A stretch of 37,257 nucleotides of DNA, taken from contig NZ_LMUH01000025.1 of assembly GCF_009766105.1 (NCBI RefSeq), forward strand, positions 38,903 through 76,159. Direction: 5' to 3'. The translations under genes were made by a program, and so were the position numbers. The notes under the pieces are model-generated. The model was not told the origin of the DNA. It ran no database searches and worked only from the letters and a program-made list of their open reading frames with translations. Source of the DNA: Granulicella sp. S156. GTDB lineage: Bacteria > Acidobacteriota > Terriglobia > Terriglobales > Acidobacteriaceae. This document shows, in pieces, positions 25,017 to 34,369 of the stretch (its first letter is position 1; each line of letters starts with the position of its first letter).

Positions 25017-27002
25017 CTACATGGCAGACGGCACAGTAATCCCCAACCATCCGAGTACGCGTACCAGTTCCCTGCGTGCCACCGCAGCCGTAGCCAGCAG
25101 CAGCGTCTTTCGAGCCTCATCCGTCTCCGTCAGGATATGGTGACGGTGATAGAAGTTGTTGAACTGCTGCGCGAGCTGGAACGCATACCTGGCCAGCATG
25201 GCAGGTTCGGCTGCGGCAATGGCCTGCTCCAGCACCAGCGATAAGCGAGACGCCGTGAGCCACACCTCCCACACACTCGTCCCTTCCTCGCCAGCAAGCA
25301 TGGAGGTGAGATCGAGAGATGCCACCGCAGACAATGCCGTCTCCGCGGTTACTCCCGCTTTGCGGAAGATGTTTGCCGCACGTACCGCAGCATACTGGGC
25401 ATACGGACCGGTCTCACCATCAAAGCTCAAGGCATCTTGAAAATCGAAAGCGATAACGGTGTTGCGCGTAAATCGCAACGTGAAGAACCGCAGTGCACCC
25501 ACGCCGATCGCAGTAGCAATCTCTGCACGCTCAGCCTCATCCAACTCCGGATGCCGAGCATCAACTTCAGTCCTTGCCGCGACGATCATGCGGTCGATCA
25601 GGTCGTCGGCTTTCACGCCGAAGCCCTTGCGTCCGCTCACCTCAATAAAAGCTCGCGCCTTGTCTTCTTCGCTCAGCACATAGCCGAGTTCGGTGGCACA
25701 GCGTGGGGTGAGCGCGACCATCGCGTAGTTCAGATGCGTATAGCGGTCAGCTTCGGCCTCGTATCCCATTCCGCGCAGAGCCTCTTTCACCTGCGCCTGA
25801 GGATCGTCCTGCCGTGAGTCGATGACGTTGTAGATCGCATTCGCGTGGCCGAAGCTCGGGTGAGGTTCCTCGCCGTGCATCGTCGAGATCCAGCAGGTGT
25901 GCGTCGGATACTCGTGAAATTTTGCGTAACCGAAGTCCTTGCCCAACAACCCGAACTTCCACAGATGGTAGGCGATGTCTTTGCCTACGTAGGTCACGGT
26001 TCCGTTGGAGCGAATAATGATCTTTGCGTCCTCGTCGGGGCCATCCAGCGTAGCCTCAACCCCAGCCCTGCGCATGACCCAGCAACCCTTGTTCTTGCCC
26101 TCGGTCTCGAGATAGAGCACGCCCTTCTCTACCATCAACTGTCGAGCCGTCTCCCAGAAGTGCAGGTGCAGAATCTCACTCTCACGCGGTAGGAAGTCAT
26201 ATTCGATCCCAAGCCTCTCCATCGTCTGCAGATGCCTCCGCAATACTCCGGTTGAGATCAACTCCGCGATCTCGGCCGTATCGTTTCCACCGGCTTCGAT
26301 CTTGTGCAGCGTATCGAGGCGAAGTTGCTTCCGTGCAGCCGCCTGCACGGGATCGCCGTCATACCACTGCGATACGGCGGCATACAGATCCCAGCACGCG
26401 TAGTCGAGCCGTGTATTGGTCTCCAGCAGTTCGGTCAGCCACCCACGAACATCGTCGAGCGTCATGCCCTTTACCGCAGTCACAGCGACGACAATATCCG
26501 CAACCTGCACGCCGGTGTTGTCGATGTAGTTCTGCACACCGGTTTCATAGCCCGGCTTGAATTCATCCGGCTTGAGCATCCGCGCGAAGCTGTCACCCAG
26601 AATCGCGTTGCGCAGATGCCCTACATGGGCTGCCTTATTGGGGTTGATACTCGTATGTTCGACCAGCCGAAATCCCGCGCCACCGACACTGGCATGTTCG
26701 TCGGCCGCAATGCGTTGTGCCGTCGCAGCACGATCGAGCTTCAGGTTTAGATAGCCCGCGCCCGCAATCTCCACCGAGGCGACGCCTGGAATCTCAGCAA
26801 GCGCCGATTGCAGCTCCTGCGCGATCGCGCGCGGAGCCTTCTTCAGCCGCTTCGCCAGTTCAAACGCAACCGGCAGCGCCATCTCACCGAACTCGATCTT
26901 CGGTGGCAGCTCCACAGCAAGGTTGGTCAGCTCGATACCGTACTTTTCGGCGAGCAGCGATTGAATACGTACTTGAATAGCTTGTTGCAGTGTGCGATAC
27001 AT
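25017..27002 (-). CDS. argS: Arginyl-tRNA synthetase
   Basis: A 661-residue class I synthetase that charges tRNA-Arg. The N-terminal additional domain (about 1-100) precedes NPNKAAHVGHLRNAILGD with the HVGH form of HIGH; the middle has VMRRAGVEATLDGPDEDAK, and SGRKGFGVKADDLID stands where the KMSKS-like loop is found. The DALR anticodon-binding domain follows, ending in LAQQFNNFYHRHHIL and LGWLGITVPSAM. Length is somewhat above the usual 550-600 residues. It lies between the flippase-like gene (55 bases upstream) and the MBL gene in a leftward operon. Confidence 0.97.
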   Translation of the reverse strand: MYRTLQQAIQVRIQSLLAEKYGIELTNLAVELPPKIEFGEMALPVAFELAKRLKKAPRAIAQELQSALAEIPGVASVEIAGAGYLNLKLDRAATAQRIAADEHASVGGAGFRLVEHTSINPNKAAHVGHLRNAILGDSFARMLKPDEFKPGYETGVQNYIDNTGVQVADIVVAVTAVKGMTLDDVRGWLTELLETNTRLDYACWDLYAAVSQWYDGDPVQAAARKQLRLDTLHKIEAGGNDTAEIAELISTGVLRRHLQTMERLGIEYDFLPRESEILHLHFWETARQLMVEKGVLYLETEGKNKGCWVMRRAGVEATLDGPDEDAKIIIRSNGTVTYVGKDIAYHLWKFGLLGKDFGYAKFHEYPTHTCWISTMHGEEPHPSFGHANAIYNVIDSRQDDPQAQVKEALRGMGYEAEADRYTHLNYAMVALTPRCATELGYVLSEEDKARAFIEVSGRKGFGVKADDLIDRMIVAARTEVDARHPELDEAERAEIATAIGVGALRFFTLRFTRNTVIAFDFQDALSFDGETGPYAQYAAVRAANIFRKAGVTAETALSAVASLDLTSMLAGEEGTSVWEVWLTASRLSLVLEQAIAAAEPAMLARYAFQLAQQFNNFYHRHHILTETDEARKTLLLATAAVARRELVRVLGWLGITVPSAM

Positions 27003-27057
27003 GCGGTCAACTCTCGCGTGAAATTCTGTTTCCTAGTTCTGTTCATTCTTTACTGTT

Positions 27058-28065
27058 TTAGGGGAGCGCCGTCGGAAGCGTTTCAATCTCCACCAGCAAT
27101 GGCTTGCGGCGGCTGCTCTGGAAGCGATGAATCAGGAACATGCCTCCCCCAACCGCAGTAATACTCACCAATAGCCACGCGTGAATCAGCAAACCAAAGA
27201 TACCGCCTGAGGACACCGTCGCTCCGTGCCGAATCAGCGCATCTTTGCAGGCCCACTCGAACGGCCCGATCCCGCCGGGCGAACTGGGGATCAGAAACGA
27301 AAGATTGGCCTGCGCAACAGCCTGCCACGGCCCTGCCCAATCCGTCTGAAGCCCAACCAGATGGGCGGCTGAAACATATAGCAGCCCCTCAAAAAACCAC
27401 GCGACGAAACTGTACCCTACCAGCCCCAGGGTGCCCAGTACGCCGATCTGACGAATGCAGTCCAGAGCCAGCAGCAGCCAGTGTTCGAGCTTAGCCAGCT
27501 TTTCATTCTTCGTTCGCGCGAATAGACGCTTGACCGGCTGTTCCAGCACACGGGCACCAAACACCAGCACCAGAAGCCCCACCGTCGAAACTGCGATTCC
27601 GACCTCGGCTCCCACCAGTAGATGCTGAGAGACGTCCTTACTGAAGTGGATCGTTACGACAAACAGGATCGCGAGCGTGAAGATATCGAGCAGCTTTTCG
27701 AGGATCACCGTGCTCAGGATGATCGAAGGCGTCGCATTCAGATCCCCGGAGTAGGTGAAGATTCGCATCACGTCGCCGATGCGCAGCGGCAGAATGTTAT
27801 TTGCCGCTAGCGATGTCATGAAGACCCTTGCGCATGCCGAAAAGCGCGCGCCAACGCTGCGCAGCATACGCCACCACCGATAGCAGCGGACGGTGTACCC
27901 AGCCACGCTGAAGACGACAACTCCCGCAATCCAGATTGGGGCCTCAAGACGGACATTCTTGAAGTCAGCCAGCTTGAATCCTTTGAAGGTGAACCACAGG
28001 AAAAAGGCGCTGATCAAAAAACCCGGCAGTGTCTTCAGCAAACTCAGCCGGCGCTCGCGCGTCAC
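27058..28065 (-). CDS. Lysylphosphatidylglycerol synthase TM-region / flippase-like membrane protein
   Basis: A 335-residue polytopic protein with the layout of the LPG_synthase_TM (UPF0104, AglD-like) family, about eight helices. The signature NLSFLIPSSPGGIGPFEWA is near the end, and the loop AANNILPLRIGDVMRIF near residue 90. There is no cytosolic aminoacyl-transferase domain, unlike full MprF; in MprF this TM region flips lipids. The start is GTG at 28065 with GGAG seven bases upstream. It leads an operon with argS, so a link to aminoacyl-lipid flipping is tempting but unproven; members also occur in hopanoid and glycan contexts. Confidence 0.85.
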   Translation of the reverse strand: MTRERRLSLLKTLPGFLISAFFLWFTFKGFKLADFKNVRLEAPIWIAGVVVFSVAGYTVRCYRWWRMLRSVGARFSACARVFMTSLAANNILPLRIGDVMRIFTYSGDLNATPSIILSTVILEKLLDIFTLAILFVVTIHFSKDVSQHLLVGAEVGIAVSTVGLLVLVFGARVLEQPVKRLFARTKNEKLAKLEHWLLLALDCIRQIGVLGTLGLVGYSFVAWFFEGLLYVSAAHLVGLQTDWAGPWQAVAQANLSFLIPSSPGGIGPFEWACKDALIRHGATVSSGGIFGLLIHAWLLVSITAVGGGMFLIHRFQSSRRKPLLVEIETLPTALP

Positions 28066-28279
28066 AGGCGCGCTCCATCGACCCGCAACCCTGCGACCCT
28101 ATCTAAACGTGGAATGAAATGGTTCATAGACACTTCTTCCATTGTATCGTCCGCCTCATTCTGGCAGGACAATCGCAGGAGCAAGAGGATGAAACCTTTC
28201 GATTCGTTCTATTTCCTGTTCATGCTACTGCCCCGGCTCGGATACCCTAACCAAGGCACAAACATCGCACGAGGACCGA
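28066..28279. other. Divergent promoter gap between the flippase-like gene and the GT-C-like gene
   Basis: About 214 bases holding the start regions of both genes. I see no clear paired -35/-10 boxes, no hairpin and no supported small gene; GAGG at 28271-28274 is the ribosome site of the plus-strand gene. Confidence 0.4.
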
Positions 28280-29857
28280 TTGACCGAAGCAAACTCAGGA
28301 CGTACATCGAAAATCTGGAGCAGACGCACATGGGCTGCATTACTCGTCGGATTGACACTGCTTACCGTGTTCGTTCAGGGATATCACCCACTGGCCGAGG
28401 ACGGCGGCCTTTACGTCGCCGGGGTGGAGTACACGCTCGATCACTCACTGTTCCCGCATTACACCGACTTCGTCCGCGAACACCTGCGCTTTTCTCTCTT
28501 TGCTCCGATGGTTGCGACCATGGTGCGGCTCACGCATCTTTCGCTCGCGTGGGTGCTCTTCGTCATCGATCTTCTAAGCGTGTGGCTGACGCTCTTCGCC
28601 GCACGCCAGGTTCTGCGCCGTTGCATTGCCAGTGAACCCGCCCAGGTCGCCGGCATCGCGCTGCTGGGTGCGTGGTGGACGATGCCTATTGCCGGCACTT
28701 CGCTTATGTTGATGGACCCCTACGTCACAGCGCGGAGCCTATCCACACCGCTATCATTGCTGGCAGTAGCCTTCGCCCTGGACGCTTGGCCACGCCCCCT
28801 GATTCGCTCCCGCTCACTTCAAGGTTGTGCGCTTTGTCTTGCGATTGCTGTATGGCTGCACCCCCTGATGGCGGCCTATGCCCTGGCGTTTGTCATCGTC
28901 CTTCGCGTATCGAGACTGCGCAAACGCATCCTTGCCTGGACGATTCTGGCGGCCTCTGCTGTTCTTGTCGCCGCCATTCTGCAGGCGCTCGCGCCGCCGG
29001 AGTCTCCTGCATTATTGGCAGCGATCATCACACGCTACTACTGGTTTCTCTCGCAATGGCACTGGTTTGAATTGCTCGGCCTCGCTGGGCCGCTGGCCGT
29101 GCTGGCAGCAATCTTTCACTGGCGTTACGCTGCGCTGAGCGAATCGGCTCGCGTGCTCTGCCAGTCTTGCTTCGTGCTGGGAGCCATTGCCACACTCGAC
29201 GTTTTACTCTTCGCTCACGAGAGCGCTTCGGTGCATGTGCTGGCGAAGTTGCAATTGCTGCGTGTCTATATCCTGCTCTATGCCGTAATGGCCATGCTGC
29301 TCGGCGCAACGCTATGGCAGCTGGGCAGCGAAGCTAGTAAGCGGGTACGCACGCTGCCGTGGGTTCTGAGGTCTGTCCCAGCGATCTTTATCATCGCCAT
29401 GGCTGCGGTAATGGGCTTCGTCCAGCGGCAGAGCTTCCCCTCGTCGTTCCATCTGGAGCTACCGTGGCGCGCTGCGCAGAACCCCAATCCCTGGGTCCAG
29501 GCCTTCCTGTGGGCGAAACAGAACACGCCACAAGATGCGCTCTTTGCGCTCGACGCTCGCTACGTCAACACCGATGGCGAAGACGCGCAGACCTTTCGTG
29601 CCATCGCATTGCGTAGCGCCATTCCGGACTACTCCAAGGATGGCGGCGAAGCCTCGATCACTCCGCCACTGGCGCCGCTATGGCAACAGGGAGCCGCCGC
29701 CCAGAAAGATCTCAGCAATCAGACCGACACCGTTCGCGACGCGAATCTACGGGGCTTCGGTACGACATGGATGGTGCTGCATTCCAACGCCCCTACCGCT
29801 CATCCCTGTCCCTACGACAATGGGACGGTCAAAGTCTGCCAGCTCAGTTCGCCGTAG
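28280..29857 (+). CDS. Polytopic membrane protein, possibly GT-C-fold glycosyltransferase-like
   Basis: A 525-residue protein with about ten to twelve membrane helices and a C-terminal soluble part of about 120 residues. After the first helix the loop reads YHPLAEDGGLYVAGVEYTL: an acidic pair in the first extracellular loop is typical of GT-C glycosyltransferases, but no family signature settles it. The soluble part has PWVQAFLWAKQNTPQDALFAL and IPDYSKDGGEAS; segments of this kind (WAKQNTPxDALF) recur in GT-C-like proteins. The start is TTG at 28280 with GAGG five bases upstream; no ATG lies near. Its 3' end overlaps the convergent transglutaminase-like gene by 14 bases. Confidence 0.7.
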   Translation: MTEANSGRTSKIWSRRTWAALLVGLTLLTVFVQGYHPLAEDGGLYVAGVEYTLDHSLFPHYTDFVREHLRFSLFAPMVATMVRLTHLSLAWVLFVIDLLSVWLTLFAARQVLRRCIASEPAQVAGIALLGAWWTMPIAGTSLMLMDPYVTARSLSTPLSLLAVAFALDAWPRPLIRSRSLQGCALCLAIAVWLHPLMAAYALAFVIVLRVSRLRKRILAWTILAASAVLVAAILQALAPPESPALLAAIITRYYWFLSQWHWFELLGLAGPLAVLAAIFHWRYAALSESARVLCQSCFVLGAIATLDVLLFAHESASVHVLAKLQLLRVYILLYAVMAMLLGATLWQLGSEASKRVRTLPWVLRSVPAIFIIAMAAVMGFVQRQSFPSSFHLELPWRAAQNPNPWVQAFLWAKQNTPQDALFALDARYVNTDGEDAQTFRAIALRSAIPDYSKDGGEASITPPLAPLWQQGAAAQKDLSNQTDTVRDANLRGFGTTWMVLHSNAPTAHPCPYDNGTVKVCQLSSP

Positions 29858-31958
29858 GGACAGTTGTAGCGCTCGCAGGCACCACTTTCAGAACCACGCT
29901 CTCCTGGTCCTTACTTTCAAACTGCGAGTAGAAAGTCCGAAGTTCGGCGTAGTCCTTCGGAAGCACAAGGGTACCGCCAAACATGTAGCTTCTCCGCGTC
30001 GTAAAGTTCTTAGGAGCCGCTACCACTGACATTGAGTACACAGCCAACTGCGGGATTCCCAACTTGGCCTCTGTGGGAACCGCTTCCGTTACGAACTGCT
30101 CGGGAAAATTCACGCGTAGCGCATCCTGCACGGCCTGTGGATAGTGAAAGTACACTGCAAGCTCACGCTTCTCGTGCGGGAACGTCGCAGTCGAACCGGC
30201 AAGGAACAGGTCCGCTGGCATCAGCAACCGCTTGCCCGTCGCGGTCCCAAGTGTTCCCTTCACCTCATAGGACACGATGAGCGGCTTCTCGTAGTCGTCG
30301 AGACCCTTGATCTCCGAAACCTTCACCTCCAACGACTTGGGCAACATATTTTCCAGGTGCGTACGCAGGGCATGCTTCAGGCTCTCCTCATCCCCACGCA
30401 GAGAAGTCTGTCTCCAACTCAAAGCCGGTGCACCGGAAAACGTGAGGTCGATCTTCCCAGTAATCTCGCCCTTGTCGTTCATGTAGAGGTTTGCTATGCG
30501 TATCGTCTTGTTGTCTGCGTAAGAGTCAACAAGCGTCAGCGCAAAACCGGTGCCAGCGTCGGTCTGACGAATTCCCTGAACATCGGTATGTTGCCACGCA
30601 ACGTGCCCATAGCGGCAGTACCGCGATCCAGGATCGAAGAACTGCTCTTTGCCATCAACGTTCACGATCGCAATCACGTCGTCGAACTGCTGCATGTTCA
30701 TCCACATCGGAGTGAACAGTCTCTCTGACCTGTCGGGGACCAGCATCAGATAGGCTTTCATCCCGGCGACCCGTGCCATGGCAACAAACAATTCCGTCAA
30801 CTGCGTCGAGCTGCCGCGCTTATGAGTCAGTACGTCGGCGACCTTGTTGACGGGCCCTTCACCCGAAGCCTTGTCCTCGAGCTTCCCATGCTCACGAGTA
30901 AAGTCGGTATTCTCCAGAGCCATTACGGCTGCATAAATCTTCCGCAGTTTCTCATCCTGGGTATTTGCACCGGCAATGATTCCCTGCGTTGCGCTCGTCA
31001 GTTCCGAGCTGACGCTGGAGAAGTTGTTTGCGGCTTTTGACCAGTGTTTGCCTGCTGAATTCCAGTAGTCCTGAACAGACCGATACTCGCTGAAGTTATA
31101 CAACACGCGATAACTGAAGCTTGCAATCGGAGGCATGTACTCTTCCTTGGGCATAGGAGGAACATCCTTCACGACAAGGTCGTACACCTGCTGATCTCTT
31201 CCCAGGTGACCGGTACCTGGAGTTGTATGGCTAACGATTTTGGCGTCCGCAGGAAGAATTGGAAACCAGGTAATACTGTTGATCGGCGCTCCTGTCTCGC
31301 CACTGGTCAACTCCTCCGTCGTCGGATACCAGGTATAGTGCGCGGCCTTCAGATAAAGGTCACCCTGAATGTACCAGTCTGGCGCCTCGAAGGAATGGTC
31401 ACCATAACGTGTCGAATAGCGGTACTCAATGATGCTCCCAACCTCTACGTCAGGCAGGGTAAAGACCTTTTCCTGAACCTTGACCTCGGCAAAACTGAGC
31501 TTCTGAAGATCGACCCCCTGGAAGTTGACATCATGCTCTTTTTCCACCACCTTCAGATAGGGCTTGCCCGTAAACGGAATGACCTTGCCGTCGGCATGGA
31601 TCGTGCGTCCTACGATATCGCCGACCATCGTGTCGTCACTCGCCTCCATTTCCAGTCCACGCGCGCTGGAAAACCGCAACTCGACATTCGCGTACTTCTT
31701 GCCTTCTTCCGTCAAAATCTTGATGCGGTCGTAGTGCTGCACCACATGCATATCGTCCTTTGTAATCTCCTCGCGATACAGCACGACTGCCGCAGCACCC
31801 GGATAGCCAGGGAGCGCGGTCATCGCCAGTTCCTCCGCCGTGGGCTTCACAAAAAGATCGCCGGCATGGGCCCGCACGCAGGACGAAAGTACAACAGCCA
31901 GCAGAGAAAAAGCATGTATGGCCTTTTGCCAACGGATAATGGAGGACCGCTGCATCAT
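29844..31958 (-). CDS. DUF3857/transglutaminase-like exported protein with lost catalytic triad
   Basis: A 704-residue protein. The N-terminus has a signal peptide; VVLSSC (C27) looks like a lipobox but AHA|G near 32 is an alternative signal peptidase I site. GAGGAA precedes the tandem ATG codons. Residues about 60-280 are the DUF3857 domain, then a transglutaminase-type domain about 310-460. In its active paralogue downstream-neighbour the triad is C337, H378, D410; here RGSSTQLTEL has Ser at the cysteine place (S384), QQFDDVIAIV has Asp at the histidine place (D427), and only FDPGSR keeps the Asp (D442). So peptidase/transglutaminase activity is unlikely, though the fold should be intact. 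It follows the active gene by 46 bases in the same operon. Confidence 0.85.
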   Translation of the reverse strand: MMQRSSIIRWQKAIHAFSLLAVVLSSCVRAHAGDLFVKPTAEELAMTALPGYPGAAAVVLYREEITKDDMHVVQHYDRIKILTEEGKKYANVELRFSSARGLEMEASDDTMVGDIVGRTIHADGKVIPFTGKPYLKVVEKEHDVNFQGVDLQKLSFAEVKVQEKVFTLPDVEVGSIIEYRYSTRYGDHSFEAPDWYIQGDLYLKAAHYTWYPTTEELTSGETGAPINSITWFPILPADAKIVSHTTPGTGHLGRDQQVYDLVVKDVPPMPKEEYMPPIASFSYRVLYNFSEYRSVQDYWNSAGKHWSKAANNFSSVSSELTSATQGIIAGANTQDEKLRKIYAAVMALENTDFTREHGKLEDKASGEGPVNKVADVLTHKRGSSTQLTELFVAMARVAGMKAYLMLVPDRSERLFTPMWMNMQQFDDVIAIVNVDGKEQFFDPGSRYCRYGHVAWQHTDVQGIRQTDAGTGFALTLVDSYADNKTIRIANLYMNDKGEITGKIDLTFSGAPALSWRQTSLRGDEESLKHALRTHLENMLPKSLEVKVSEIKGLDDYEKPLIVSYEVKGTLGTATGKRLLMPADLFLAGSTATFPHEKRELAVYFHYPQAVQDALRVNFPEQFVTEAVPTEAKLGIPQLAVYSMSVVAAPKNFTTRRSYMFGGTLVLPKDYAELRTFYSQFESKDQESVVLKVVPASATTVPTAN

Positions 31959-32004
31959 ATTGTTCCTCGAACCTTCTTTCTTTCGCCTCTAGTACTTCAA
32001 TTGC

Positions 32005-33984
32005 TTATTTGCGCTTCAACACAACAAGGCTCTGCTCGTCGGCTCCAATAATGCCCGCAAGCTTCCGCAGCTCGGGATACTTCTCCACCGGCAGCGAAAT
32101 CTCGCGTTGGGTATAGATACGCCTGTAATGCAGAGTTTGCCCATGAAACTCGGTTGAACTTTCATAGCTGGCGAAACCAAAGTCCACCTTGACTGGATCG
32201 GGAAGTTCATCCACGGTATAGCCGGGCGGCAATTCGATATCGAAGTCGTCGTTAGCCTGCATCGTCTGGCGCAGGTCGATATCGACCTTGCGCTTCTCGT
32301 GATCGACAGGAATCGCCAGCGTGCCGAGCACACGCGGTCGTACCATCAACAGCGGACCGCTCGCTGATGCAAAGTGGCTTGCGGAGATCACATAACTGGT
32401 CGTCATGTCTTTGTTGAGCATGTCGGCGTTCTCCCCTTTCAGTCCAGTCAGCGAGGGCGCCGTGAAATCCTCCGCCACCACCCGATCCATGTACTCCTGT
32501 TGCTTCTTTGCATCTTCATGCGTAAAGAGGTAGCGCTCGTATTCCGCAAGGTCGCCAAACCGCTTCTCCGTCACTGTCCCCTTGAGAGTCCCATCGGCGT
32601 CGAGTTGAAAACTCGCTGAACGCCGAATGGTATTGAGCTTCGGGTCGAGCACAGGCAGTTGAAGCACCTGACTATTCGTGCCCTCTATCAGCACGCCGTA
32701 GCTTCCTTGCAGGTTGTTCTCAAGTTGACCGAAGGGTGTCTTGTCCCAGGTAGGATCGAAGATCAGATAGCGCTTGCCCGTCTTCGCGGTCACCACACTG
32801 TGCAGCTTTGGCGATTCATAACCCTGCGGGATTTCAATCGCACCGATCATGTGGTCACCGACGATCGAAGGATCATCGGGATCGACGACGCCGCGGTCCG
32901 TATCCACCATCAGCATCGCACTGTGAATGCCGGCACTCGAAAGCATCGCCGACAACAGCGCAGCCTTGTCCTTGCAATCTCCATAGCGCCCGCGAAAGAT
33001 GTCGCCAGCCGCGTGCGGCTGATACCCGCCAACTCCCATCTCAATGACAAAGTAGCGAATCTTCTGCTGGACAAACTCACCGATCACTTCGGCTTTGTCG
33101 TAGAAATCAGTCTTGCCCTGCGTCAACTCAGCGGTCTTGGCGGCGATTTCCGGTGTAGTTGTAAGACGATCGTGCGACAGTCCGTAGTACCACTCGCCAA
33201 TCCCCTGCCAGGTGCCGTCTTGCGGTACAGCCATTCCAGGCCCCGCGTAATGGATAGTCATACGCGCCTCCAACGATCTGGAGGCCGGACGCATCGGTAC
33301 ATGCTCCAGATCGATGGCCGGTTCGTTGTTCATGTCCCAGCGATAGCGATGATTCTCAAGATCGATACCGACAGTCTGTGGATGATGCGCCCACGTCGTC
33401 GTATAGGTGTAGCCAGGCGGCAGCACCAGCGTGAAGCTCTGTGTCAGCCGCGGAATATCCTCCTGGAAGAACCAGTTCGTCTCCGCCAGATAGGGCCGCT
33501 CGCGCTCCTCATACTCGAAGGCGACGATGCCACCAGGGTCGCGCCCAGGAGGGTCGGCAACCTTGGCCTTATCGTCAGAGTAGAGTTCTCCGTCTCCCGG
33601 AGGACTAAACTCCTGGATCTCGTTGTCTTTCAGCGCATACTCATGCCCCGCTGGGTCGATGCTCCACACATGCATGGACAACACTTTGGAATCCTTGTCG
33701 AACCATACCGACGGATAGCCATACTCTCGCCCCTGCGGCCGCAGAATCTTCACCACGTGCCGCACATGCTCGATGGCAGTTCCATTTGGCGCGATGGTAT
33801 AGGTCGTCTCGTCCAGGAGCACAACGGCTTTGGTTGTTTCGGGAAAATTCGGCAGCGTCTGGTGAGCTGCAGTCCGCACCCAATCGGGAACACCGGTCGC
33901 CGCGTGGAGCGGTACAACCGCAATCGAAAGAAAAAAGCCGGCCACCCAGAATCGTACCGAACGTGCATAGGCCAGCAACTGCAT
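32005..33984 (-). CDS. DUF3857/transglutaminase-like exported protein with intact catalytic triad
   Basis: A 659-residue protein. The ATG at 33984 (GGAG upstream) opens a signal peptide ending LHA near residue 28; a TTG at 34002 is the only longer start. The DUF3857 domain spans about 45-260, the transglutaminase-like domain about 290-420 with RGRYGDCKDKAALLSAML (C337), SIVGDHMIGAIEI (H378) and RYLIFDPTWD (D410), and a beta-rich C-terminal DUF2569/DUF3858-like tail. The family is widespread in acidobacteria and Bacteroidetes, is exported, and is thought to act as a periplasmic papain-like peptidase or amidase; substrate unknown. The downstream gene encodes a triad-less paralogue. Confidence 0.87.
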   Translation of the reverse strand: MQLLAYARSVRFWVAGFFLSIAVVPLHAATGVPDWVRTAAHQTLPNFPETTKAVVLLDETTYTIAPNGTAIEHVRHVVKILRPQGREYGYPSVWFDKDSKVLSMHVWSIDPAGHEYALKDNEIQEFSPPGDGELYSDDKAKVADPPGRDPGGIVAFEYEERERPYLAETNWFFQEDIPRLTQSFTLVLPPGYTYTTTWAHHPQTVGIDLENHRYRWDMNNEPAIDLEHVPMRPASRSLEARMTIHYAGPGMAVPQDGTWQGIGEWYYGLSHDRLTTTPEIAAKTAELTQGKTDFYDKAEVIGEFVQQKIRYFVIEMGVGGYQPHAAGDIFRGRYGDCKDKAALLSAMLSSAGIHSAMLMVDTDRGVVDPDDPSIVGDHMIGAIEIPQGYESPKLHSVVTAKTGKRYLIFDPTWDKTPFGQLENNLQGSYGVLIEGTNSQVLQLPVLDPKLNTIRRSASFQLDADGTLKGTVTEKRFGDLAEYERYLFTHEDAKKQQEYMDRVVAEDFTAPSLTGLKGENADMLNKDMTTSYVISASHFASASGPLLMVRPRVLGTLAIPVDHEKRKVDIDLRQTMQANDDFDIELPPGYTVDELPDPVKVDFGFASYESSTEFHGQTLHYRRIYTQREISLPVEKYPELRKLAGIIGADEQSLVVLKRK

Positions 33985-34265
33985 TGGTGAATCTCCGTTC
34001 AAACGCGCCGCATGAAGGCATCAGCATGCCTAACGCAGGTCGCAGCCTGCCTAAATTTCATAACGAATGCGTGCCTGATTTATACGTTTGTCGAACGCCG
34101 GAATCAAGAGGCAAGATTTTGGGAACAAGCGTAGTCGTACATACGGACGAAAATAAGCACTGCAAAAAGGCCGACCCACCGCCGCCACTACAGACAAGAA
34201 GCTGATTCCCCACAGGATGGCAGAGAGAAAAACACCCGCCGTTTGTGCTACTTTAAAGAAAGAGC
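33985..34265. other. Gene-free leader upstream of the transglutaminase operon and of tRNA-Lys
   Basis: About 280 bases. No supported gene or repeat. A short AT-rich TACTTTAAAG at 34248-34257 just before the tRNA could be its -10 region, without a clear -35. The leftward operon promoter must also be here. Confidence 0.35.
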
Positions 34266-34341
34266 GAGCGGGTAGCTCAGTTGGTAGAGCATCGCCCTTT
34301 TAAGGCGTTGGTCCTGGGTTCGAGCCCCAGCCCGCTCACCA
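34266..34341 (+). tRNA. tRNA-Lys (anticodon UUU)
   Basis: A 76-base cloverleaf with encoded CCA. The acceptor stem GAGCGGG/CCCGCTC, D stem GCTC/GAGC and T stem CTGGG/CCCAG are perfect, with G18-G19 and TTCGAGC in the T loop as normal. The anticodon loop CTTTTAA (34297-34303) reads UUU. The anticodon stem has four good pairs plus a T27/T43 mismatch. It gives a useful normal comparison for the odd tRNA-Arg at 6347. Confidence 0.97.
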
Positions 34342-34369
34342 CTTTCCCCTATTAAAAATCAGCAATGCG

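Noticed and set aside
31206..32051. 281-codon plus-strand frame antisense to the triad-less transglutaminase gene
   Set aside because: No domain, no ribosome site, spans the gap between two real genes.
32659..33990. 443-codon plus-strand open frame antisense to the active transglutaminase gene
   Set aside because: The minus-strand gene has domains, signal peptide and catalytic triad; the plus frame has no recognisable domain and arises from high GC.
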